From: Gigantopelta aegis
Taxonomy: Eukaryota > Mollusca > Gastropoda > Neomphalida > Peltospiridae
Direction: 5' to 3'
Length of the DNA stretch: 64,000 bases
Assembly: GCF_016097555.1 (NCBI RefSeq)
Contig: NC_054699.1
Span: 4,612,666 to 4,676,665, forward strand
The translations under genes were made by a program, and so were the position numbers. The notes below the pieces were generated by a model. That model was not told where the DNA came from. It searched no databases and saw nothing but the letters and a program-made list of their open reading frames with translations. Each line of letters opens with the position of its first letter. The first letter of the stretch is position 1. Below, in pieces: positions 45,119 through 57,100 of the stretch.

Positions 45119-48100
45119 GACAAACACATACACACACACACAATGTAGCTTGTCATAAATGAAAGAAAAACAAGATGCTTTCTGTTCTCACAATCTACTA
45201 ACACCAGGTTCATACTGTACAAATTCTGCTACATTATTTTCTTGTTTGTCTTGGACATTATATATTTGTGTGTAATTTAGATTTTCTTTGCTTTGCTTTC
45301 AGCCAAACACTCTAGTCCAGTCCCTAAGCCATTCCTGGAACTAGCGCACTCCAAGGACATCAAAGGTACAGTGTGTGACTCAACAATAATATCAACTAGC
45401 AAGCCATAGTTGTTTTCTTAAAATCTTAAAGAAAAATTGTTTTGTTGGACGAAATACTCAACACTTTTCATTTCATTTCAACTTATTTTCATGCTTATAT
45501 CCAATTAAGGTTAAGCATGCTGTCCTGGGCCCACATACCTCAGCTGTCTGCGCAGGACAGTGGGTTATTTGTTAGTGGTTAGTGAGAGAGAAGAGGGTTT
45601 AGGGGCCTTACACGTACCCATTGAGTCGTTAAAAGTTACTCTGGGTGGGAGCTTGTACCAGCCTTATGTCCGATGGCTTAACCACAACACCACCCAGGCC
45701 GGTTTCACTTTTTAATTAGTTATATGGCATCGGACACATTGTTGAGGACCACACCGATAGTGAAAGGAAACCTGCTTCTGCTACTCCATGGGCTACTTTC
45801 TTTTATCAGCAGCAAGGATAGTCCATACCATGGCTTTTGTTACACCAGTTGATGAGCACTGGAAGGAAGAAGGAAGGAAATGTTTTATTTAACGACGCAC
45901 TCAACACATTTTATTTACAGTTAACTTCGTGGGCTACTCTTTTTGAATAGCAGCAAGGGATCTTTTATATGCACCATCCCACAGACAGAACAGCACATAC
46001 CACAGCCTTTGGTATACATGTACCAGTTGTCGTGCACTGGTTGGAACGAGAAATAGCCCAATGGGCCCACCAATGGGGATTGATCCCAAACCGACCGTGC
46101 ATCAAGCAACCGCTTACCATTGGGCTACGTCCTGCTCCCAATAGTCTTTAATTACAGTCGGTAGGCCTAACAAAGCAAAATGGTATCATATTACCACATA
46201 GTATACCCCCACCCACAATAGTCTTTAATTACAGGCAGAAGCCTAACAAAGCAAAATGGTATCATATTACACACGCCCCCACCCATAATAGTCTTTAATT
46301 ACAGCCAGAAGCCTAACAAAGCAAAATGGTATCATATTACACATGCCCACCCCAATAGTCTTTAATTACAGTCAGAGGCCTAACAAAGCAAAATGGTATC
46401 ATATTACACATGCCCCCCCACCCCAATAGCCTTTAATTACAGTCAGTAGGCCTAACAAAGCAAAATGGTATCATATTACCACATACCCCCACATACAATA
46501 GTCTTTAATTACAGGCAGAAGCCTAACAAAGCAAAATGGTATTATACTACACATGCCCCCACCCCAATAGTCTTTAATTACAGTCAGAGGCCTAACAAAG
46601 CAAAATGGTATTATACTACACATGCCCCCACCCCAATAGTCTTTAATTACAGGCAGAAGCCTAACAAAGCAAAATGGTAGCATACTACACATGCCCCCAC
46701 CCCAATAGTCTTTAATTACAGTCATAGGCCTAACAAAGCAAAATGGTAGCATATTACACATGCCCACCCCAATAGTCTTTAATTACAGTCAGAGGCCTAA
46801 CAAAGCAAAATGGTATCATATTACACATGCCCCCACCCCAATAGTCTTTAATTACAGTCAGAGGCCTAACAAAGCAAAATGGTATTATACTACACATGCC
46901 CCACCCCAATAGTCTTTAATTACAGTCAGAGGCCTAACAAAGCAAAATGGTATTATACTACACATGCCCCACCCCAATAGTCTTTAATTACAGTCAGAGG
47001 CCTAACAAAGCAAAATGGTAGCATATTACACATGCCCACCCCAATAGTCTTTAATTACAGGCAGAAGCCTAACAAAGCAAAATGGTATCATATTACACAT
47101 GCCCCCACCCCAATAGTCTTTAATTACAGTCAGAGGCCTAACAAAGCAAAATGGTATTATACTACACATGCCCCACCCCAATAGTCTTTAATTACAGTCA
47201 GAGGCCTAACAAAGCAAAATGGTATTATACTACACATGCCCCACCCCAATAGTCTTTAATTACAGGCAGAAGCCTAACAAAGCAAAATGGTATTATACTA
47301 CACATGCCCCACCCCAATAGTCTTTAATTACAGTCAGAGGCCTAACAAAGCAAAATGGTATTATACTACACATGCCCCCACCCCAATAGTCTTTAATTAC
47401 AGGCAGAAGCCTAACAAAGCAAAATGGTAGCATACTACACATGCCCCCACCCCAATAGTCTTTAATTACAGGCAGAAGCCTAACAAAGCAAAATGGTAGC
47501 ATAGTACCATATTCCTCCACCCACAATGGCCTTTAATTACAGGCAGAAGCCTAACAAAGCAAAATGGTAGCATAGTACCATATTCCTCCACCCACAATAG
47601 TCTTTAATTACAGGCAGAAGCCTAACAAAGCAAAATGGTAGCATAGTACCATATTCCTCCACCCACAATAGTCTTTAATTACAGGCAGAAGCCTAACAAA
47701 GCAAAATGGTAGCATAGTACCATATTCCTCCACCCACAATAGCCTTTAATTGCAGTCAGTAGGCCTAAAAACCGTAATGTGCCCTTGTGAAAAAGAAATA
47801 ATGAGATATTCCATGGGGCTTCTATAAGCGGGGATCCGTAGCATTTGCTACGTTGTTAATCTGGCACTGATGGGCTTGCCAGCAGGGATCATTCATGCAT
47901 GAAGCAAGTGGTTTACCGTTTTCGCCCTTCCTTTAAGTAGATGATATTATATACTGGGGTTTTTTCAGTACCTTAAATTGTGCTGGTACATTTGTATTGT
48001 TAATGAAACATTCCTTTCCTTTCAAACACGCCTTTGTTTGTTTTCTTCAGATCCTTCGGCCCTATATGGCAGCTGTGGTTTGTACAACCTTGGCAACACG

Positions 48101-51100
48101 TGCTTCATGAATGCGGGACTCCAGTGTGTCATGGCGAGCTCCCCCCTCGTCAAGTTCTTCCTGGAGGAGTTCACTCTGGACACGAGCGTCAAGGACACAC
48201 TGATGGGCCGCTTCTACATGCTGCTGTGTAAAGTGTGGTGCGGACAATACACCGTCATCTATCCTAACCGCTTCAAGGACACGCTCGGATTGTATCATTC
48301 CCAGTTTCAAGACTACCGACAGGTAAAATATATCAAGGGCTGACAAAAATATCTAGGGCTGACAGGCAGAAATAACCGTGTTCAAAATCATGGTTTTCTA
48401 ATTAATTTCCGTTATATTAATTAGTTTAAAGGCAACCCATTGGTCCAGCCTTAGTAACATGAGTTTGTTCATTTCTCGTTGAATACAAAAATTGTGTCAT
48501 CCGAGCATATCTTATCAATTCATGTAGGATCATCACACCTTGCATGCAAGTACAACTTAGTATGGTGGTGTGTCGTGTACCAAAATAGGTCACCATGACC
48601 TATTTTGCATACTTGGTGCACATTAAAGGAAATCCTTGTCCGGGCCATATCTTCCTTATCAATTCATATAGAATCGTCAAACATTACCCACAAGTACAAC
48701 TTGGGATTGCAGTGTGTTGCATACTGGAACTAGATCACAGCGACCTACTTTTCACACATCGATGCACATTAAAGGAAATCCTTGTCCGGGCCATATCTTC
48801 CTTAACAATTCATATAGAATCATCCAACCTTGCATACAAGTACAACTTGGAATGATGGTATGTTATGTACCAAAACTAGGTTACTTACTTATGACGGGCG
48901 TATCACATACACCACTCATACTGTTTTGGGTTTTTCTCTTGATTTGTTAGTGCCCTCGAATTGTCAGCATCATTAATATTTTCTTATGTCGTTTATTGTT
49001 ATTTTTCTATTTTACATATTTATAGGATATTAAATGAGCTTCCATTTCGTATCATGTTTATGTACCGAGTGACATAATTTTTTAGCTTTAGCGAGTGACA
49101 ATGAAAATTATTTCATCAGGGACATAAACATAATACGAAATGTTACTGAGTTTAATATCCTATTTATTACCCATAATCAATCTTAATTTATATCACTCAT
49201 CTCGTTTCGATGACGTTCCTGTAAGGTTGTAGTGCGCCAATTGATGACATCATCGTGTGACGTCAAAAGTGTTACATCCCATTTGCGCGCTAGTGAGACG
49301 TATCACTTTGTTATGTACCAAGATATTTTTAACCATATGGGTAATAATATTTGTTTTTGCAGCATGACTGTCAGGAATTTCTAGCTCTTTTGTTGGACAC
49401 TCTTCACGAGCAGCTGAGCATGACGGGCTCCAATCTGCGGTGTTTACCGTCCAACAATACCCCAGCCAGTGGAGCTGGATCCTGCACCGCCCTTAACCCT
49501 GTGATCAACTCACTCAACAACATGGACACCTCACCACCGAAAATCTCACTCGAATCGAGTGTCAACAGCCAATCGCCTTCTGACAATTCAAAACTTAGCC
49601 AATCAGCTCTTATTTGTCCTGTCAATTCAAAAACATACCAATCAGCTCTTACTTCTTCTGCCAATTCAAAATTCAGCCAATCGGATGTTAGTTCTGTACC
49701 CACCGATCAGTTGGAAAACAATTCCATTCCACAAGTGCAGGATAATAAATTATTAGAAACTAACAATACCGTGCCTTGTGGTCAGTCGGAAAATAATGTC
49801 ATTCTACAAGGACAGGATAAAATAATTTTAAATGGTAAAGGTAGTGATCCTCAGTTAAGTTCCAGTGGTGAAAGTTCCTTAACAGATGGTATTTTAAGTT
49901 TAACAGAACACCCTAATACTCCACCAGAAGAGATAGCATCTGGTGTATTATCTGATGCCGAACATGCACTGAATTTAAAAAGGCTGAAGCTACAAGCTGA
50001 AAATAGTGCTTGTGTATCATCGTCACCATCATCAACATCATCTTGTGACAGCATGATGCAGCATGACACTGTCATTAAACCTGTTGAACAAAGTAACAAT
50101 ATACGACTGCCAACTGCAACTTCTGCCTCTTCTCCATTACAAACTGACTTAGGTGGTAAAAATGTGATATATTCCTCACCCGATTCCAAGAGTGGTAACC
50201 TACAGCTCAACAACAGTATACGAGTGTCGAAGCTGCCTCCCGATTTGCTCGATTTCTACTGCAAGGAAAGTAAAACGCTCAACACAAACGTACTGATAAA
50301 CGAATACTCGGAAGAATTTGTTTCAACCGATTCGGAGAAATTTGCCAAACAGGACAATCGATTTCATATGCAGTCGGAAGAAAACAGTATCCTCCAAGAA
50401 GCAGTTGGAATGATAGACGAGGACAAAAATGATAAGGATCCATCAGGAAGTAGTTTTGGTATCAAGGATGTAAATCTACATGCCAATAAGAAAAAATCGA
50501 GGCTTATTTCTAAATCGTGTACCAACGTCTTGAAGATGGATTACACCACAGGAGAATACGGGATGAACAATTTCAAAAGGATCAAGATGGAATCAACTGA
50601 TTCTGTTGAAAAATGTGACATGGAGCAGGAATTGTCGAAAGATGACACAGAGGAGAAAAACATCCAGATACAAGCTCTGTCGAAGTTCAACACCTGTCGC
50701 AATATTAGCGACGAAGCGTCGGACAATGAATCATGTGACAGTATGGAAGTAGAAGGAGACGGTTTTGTCGCCGATCTCGACAGTTCGGAAGATGAAGAGA
50801 CCATCACTTCCATTAACAGTATTCCGACCGGCGCACTGGCCTCGGCCCCAAAACATCAGGTGTGCAGTCAGCACGACATCGACGCAGCAGACAAAGCCTG
50901 GGAGGATTACATCGCCGACAACAACAGCATTGTGGTTCAGTCCTTTCAGGGGCAGTTTAAAAGCACTGTAATGATTTTTTTATTATTTCTATTTTGATCT
51001 TATAAAGCACCATATGCGTACAAGATGGGGAGGGGGTTAATTATCATATTCAGGCAAAACTGATAGATATTTGAGTAAAAGGTGCTAACCTGAAGCCTTT

Positions 51101-54100
51101 TCGTCATCTATTTCCATCATTCTACCCTCAAAATTAGTTGTAATCCATGTAAAAATGCGTAATGATTCGTTTACAATCCTATATACACAAATGTAGCTCT
51201 TTGGCAGTCATGCTAATATTCTGACATTTTTGTTTAATTCAGGCAAAAACCAACCTGTCGGGTTTGGAATTAGTGTTTGTCATTAATGATTTAAGGAAAC
51301 TAAATCAATCTTAATTCTTCCATAAATTTTTTTTTTCTAATTATAATAAAATATGTTCAAAAAGAATAGAATAAAATATGAATACAGTGAAACTCTAAAC
51401 CGGACACCCTCGGCACCAAGTAAAAAGACTGCTTTTAAGAGGTATCCAGTTTAGAGAGGTTCTCTTCTGTACAAATATTTAAAAGGGGACTATGACAAAT
51501 GTCCGGTTTTGAGGGAATTCCAGTTTACAAAGGGTCCAGTTTTGAGGGAATTCCAGTTTACAAATGTCCGGTTTTGAGGGAATTCCAGTTTACAAAGGGT
51601 CCGGTTTTGAGGGAATTCCAGTTTACAAAGGGTCTGGTTTTGAGGGAATTCCAGTTTACAAATATCCGGTCTTGAGGGAATTCCAATTTACAAAGGGTCC
51701 GGTTTTGAGGGAATTCCAGTTACCAAAGGGTCCGGTTTTGAGGGAATTCCAGTTTACAAAGGGTCCGGTTTTGAGGGAATTCCAGTTTACAAAGGGTCCG
51801 GTTTTGAGGGAATACAAAGGGTCTGGTTTTGAGGGAATTCCAGTTTACAAAGGGTCACGTTTTGAGGGAATTCCAGTTTACAAAGGGTCCAGTTTTGAGG
51901 GAATTCCAGTTTACAAAGGGTCCAGTTTTGAGGGAAATTGTAAAGTGTAACAATACGAATTATAACAGAATCTACATAATACACATATTTAAACAAATAC
52001 ATTGTGTAAAGTGTAACAATATGAATTATAACAGAATCTACATAATACACATATTTAAACAAATACATTGTGTAAAGTGTAACAATATGAATTATAACAG
52101 AATCTACATAATACACATATTTAAACAAATACATTGTGTAAAGTGTAACAATATGAATTATAACAGAATCTACATAATACACATATTTAAACAAATACAT
52201 TGTGTAAAGTGTAACAATATGTATTATAACAGAATCTACATAATACACATATTTAAACAAATACATTGTGTAAAGTGTAACAATACGAATTATAACGGAA
52301 TCTACATAATACACATATTTAAACAAATACATTGTGTAAAGTGTAACAATACGAATTATAACGGAATCTACATAATACACATATTTAAACAAATACATTG
52401 TGTAAAGTGTAACAATACGAATTATAACGGAATCTACATAATACACATATTTAAACAAATACATTGTGTAAAGTGTAACAATACGAATTATAACGGAATC
52501 TACATAATACACATATTTAAACAAATACATTGTGTAAAGTGTAACAATACGAATTATAACGGAATCTACATAATACACATATTTAAACAAATACATTGTA
52601 AAGTGTAACAATACGAATTATAACAGAATCTACATAATACACATATTTAAACAAATACATTGTGTAAAGTGTAACAATACGAATTATAACAGAATCTACA
52701 TAATACACATATTTAAACAAATACATTGTGTAAAGTGTAACAATACGAATTATAACAGAATCTACATAATACACATATTTAAACAAATACATTGTGTAAA
52801 GTGTAACAATACGTATTATAACAGAATCTACATAATACACATATTTAAACAAATACATTGTGTAAAGTGTAACAATACGAATTATAACAGAATCTACATA
52901 ATACACATATTTAAACAAATACATTGTGTAAAGTGTAACAATACGAATTATAACAGAATCTACATAATACACATATTTAAACAAATACATTGTGTAAAGT
53001 GTAACAATACGAATTATAACAGAATCTACATAATACACATATTTAAACAAATACATTGTGTAAAGTGTAACAATACGAATTATAACAGAATCTACATAAT
53101 ACACATATTTAAACAAATACATTGTGTAAAGTGTAACAATACGAATTATAACAGAGTGTAACAATATGAATTATAACAGAATCTACATAATACACATATT
53201 TAAACAAATACATTGTGTAAAGTGTAACAATATGAATTATAACAGAATCTACATAATACACATATTTAAACAAATACATTGTAAAGTTTAGGCTAGCACT
53301 GCAGTTATTTTGTGTAATTTTCTTTTGGCAGGTTGTTTGTTTTGGTTGCCACCACATGTCTGTGATGTACGAGCCATTTATGTATCTTTCTTTGCCAATT
53401 CCACGAGCTATGGAACGCCAAATATGTGAGTTAATGTTTCTGTTTGTAATGGTCAAAAATATTTAAATTAACTTTTTAAATATGTAATCTACAGTGATTA
53501 TTTGAAAATTACCTGTATTATTATTTTTTCTAAACTTTTATCTTTTGTCTTCTTTTATGAAGTAAAACCATGATATATAGGTATTACTTTTTTTCGACGG
53601 CAATGACGTCAACTTTTACCTTTAAAGTTTAACATTAAAGATTCGCATTTAAATCAGTTTGTCACAAATTATAAGACCTAGATCAATGAAACTTGGTTTA
53701 TAGTTTCATACAGGTATTATAGATGTTCTTCACAGTGAACTGAACATTTTTAGGATAGGCGAGATCAGGGAGTGCACTTGGGAGTTTTGGGGGGTTTTCA
53801 CTTGCTATTCGGGCAAGTTGTGTCAGCACTTTAACTTGCCTGTGCATTTTGTTAGTAGCCTGAATTTTAGTTTTAAAAACTAAAAAAATAGTTTTGTACT
53901 TGAATAATGGGCATACGCAACTCTGTTTTAAAGCACCATGTATATATCAATGTTTATAAAGAGGTAGTGGTTATGCAAATAGCTAGCTACGAATGTGCGA
54001 AATTGTGGTCACCAGGTGGGCAACTCGTATTAAGGTTTTGAGTTGCCCGATGTTGTTTTCACTTGCCTTAGGTGACTGGACAACCGTAAAATGCACACCG

Positions 54101-57100
54101 TGTGTGAGATATTTAATTGCGTGGATTTCTTGCTGTAATTCTGTAGGTGTTATCTTCGTGCCAAGTAATCTCCCTCCTGTGCGCTACCTCCTGAACATGA
54201 ACAAACACGACAACATCGAGAAGCTCAAGAAGGAACTGTTAACTGTGATAAGCAGACACGACTGTGATATTATCCTGGCCGAAGTGCTAGAGTCGCACAT
54301 CTCCAGGATACTGGTAGGTCATCGGAAACTGAGAAGAAATAAAGTATTTTCATATAAGAACATACCCAATGAGGTGACAGTGGGTTTCTCCTGTTAATTA
54401 AAAGACCAAGTTTTAATTAGATTCTCACAAACTGCTGTGTTTGTGATGTGGGACAATTGAAATGTTTATTTAAAAAAGAAAGATGTTTCATCCGATTACC
54501 GTGTTATGTGTCTAATAATCATTGACAAATGGTGCTAGTAAACAAAACTAACATTTTTATTACAAGATTTCTTCCTTTTTTTGTCTTTTTTCCACCTCAA
54601 AGTCAAACAGTGAGATATAGGTGTAATTTTTACGGTAATGGCAATAATATCATTGTTTTCATTTAGCTCATTTGATGTTTTAGCATTTTGCCTTATATCT
54701 TACAACTATATATATGACTAAGTTAATGATAGGTGAAACATTTTTTATTCTGTGGAATTTGTGTTTCAGTTAAGTGGTTTTAGTAGAACAGAATGTTGAT
54801 CTGATTTGGGGTTTTTTTGTGATGTAGTTTTCAAATGGTGTTTTTCATTAATAAACATCTATATATATTATTTTTTTATGTGTACTGTCAGACATGATCA
54901 AAATTAATCTTTTTATTTTGTTTTGGTTATCAGCTTCCTGAGTCTGAAAATATTTTGCTATAAGATTCCATCTTAATATTATGTTATCATGTGGGATAAA
55001 AAAAAAATTACCCCTGAATATGCTCTCGTAATAGTTTCTGTTTATTTACAGGATGATAATATATTACTGCGATATGTCAATGATTCTTCACGGAAGATTT
55101 ACGCATTTGAGATTATCTCCCCTGCTCCTGATGACCACAGCAACCACGGCCACCCCGTTGAGACGTCATCCTCGTCTCAAGTGGACATCTCAACAGATCA
55201 AGAGACGTCTACCGACACTGGTGCTACCACGGAAACCGACATTTTCTCGCATATCGGCACCTTCAGCGTCTCTGAAACCACTTCTCACGCTCTGTTCACC
55301 GACAGTAAACCGGATGACTCGGACATATTGGTTGAAATGCAGGAACCGGATGTTCCCCCTGCCACGACGGACGCTCCTCCGGTTGTTCCGTCGATGTCTT
55401 CCATTGATTTAGCTGAGTCGTGGTTAGGTCTGTCGGAGGGCACAGACACGTCAACCCAGTCGAAGTATGAACACGAGGATTTGGCGGGGACTGGAATGTG
55501 GGAGTGGTCATGTGTTGGACTCGAAGCCGAGCCGCAGTGGGACCAGGCGGATGCCACGAAAAAAGAAGAATCCCCACCACCAGGTGTTGCTAGTGGTGGT
55601 ACGCCTGCGGCGATCGTCGACCAGTGGCGGTCGTGTGCTATATGTCTGGAAGAGTTGTCAGACAGTGATCTCCTGGTGCACAGCTGCAGTGGGACATTTT
55701 GTCAGAGCTGTCTCGAGGTAAACTACACACACTATTCATTCTATTGTAGCAATAGACAGACAGACAGAAAGAGAGAAGCGGGAGGGAGGAAAAAAGAGGA
55801 AGGAAGGAAGAGAGATTGTTATGGAAGGAAGGAAGAAAATGTTTTATTTAACGATGCACTCAACACATTTTATTTACGGTTATATGGTGTCAGACATTGG
55901 TTAAGGACCACACAGATATTGAGAGAGGAAACCCACTGTCGCCACTTCATGGGCTACTCTTTCCGATTACCAGCAAGGGATCCTTTATATGCACCATCTC
56001 ATAAACAGGATAGCACATACCACGGCCTTTGATATACCAGTCGTGGTGCACTGGCTGGAACGAAGATTGTTATGGAGACAGTTTTGTTAATTATTTTCCA
56101 TACTACAGATGGCTACATTGTATAGTAACAGTTCACATGAATTATAATTTTGTCATATATTGTTATATACGGTTATTATTTTTTCAAAAGTTGAATTTGT
56201 AAAACTTTACAACTAAATTGTAAGCAAATTGTATTTTGGCAGAGAATGATGCCAAAAATATCCTGTATTATTATTTTATTAATATAAACAAATTTGTTTT
56301 AATTATTGAAAATATTGTTTCGAAAGTAAATTCACTACAGAATTTGAATTAAAATGTTTTATGAATTTAAAAGTATTTTTTCTGTTTTTCACATTTCAGA
56401 TGTCCATGAAACACAGCAGCAACACTACATATTGTTGTCCTGTGAGTATTCAACAAGAGTTCTGTAATCTTCAAAAAAGTTAGTTTGTTTTGTTTAATGA
56501 CACCACTAGAGCATATTGATTTATTAATCATCAGCTACTGAATGTCAGACATTTGATAATTATGATATTTAGTCTTTAGAAGAAACTCGCTACTTTTTTC
56601 CATTATCTTTTTATTTGCACTTTCCCACAGACGGGACAGCATATACCATGGCGTTTGATATATCAGTCGTTGGGGAATTTGTAATCTTTCTCTACTCAAT
56701 GTAAAATACTGATCCTGATGATCAAATTGCACCAAGTCTTGTATTCTGTGATACAATAAATTATTAAAATAAGTGTTTTCACATACACATAGTCGCACAT
56801 ACAGAGATACCTAGACTTGTTATATAACAGAGTTTTCTAACCTGATTCCTAAGCCTACCTATCAGCATACGATCTGGCTGTTCAGTGTTCGAGATTAACA
56901 GTATCCCGATATCCCGGGGATACCAGAATTTAATTTTGGATACCAGACTTCAAGAACCCAGTATCCCACCGGGATACCATATAATACTAAATTCTCAGGT
57001 GGGATACCAGATTTTGAAATGATAGTATCCAACTGGGATACTGCCCCAAAATATTAATCTCGAACATTGCTGTTAAATATATGTTAGTCTATTCACAGCA

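Noticed and set aside
46465-47526. Repeated CFVRPLTVIKDYWGGG-like frames
   Set aside because: Translation of the 68-bp tandem array; frames break whenever the C-run length changes.
51787-53164. Open frames of 190-274 codons on both strands
   Set aside because: They are the 66-bp and 33-bp repeats read in frame; both strands are equally open and no start, splice or domain evidence exists.
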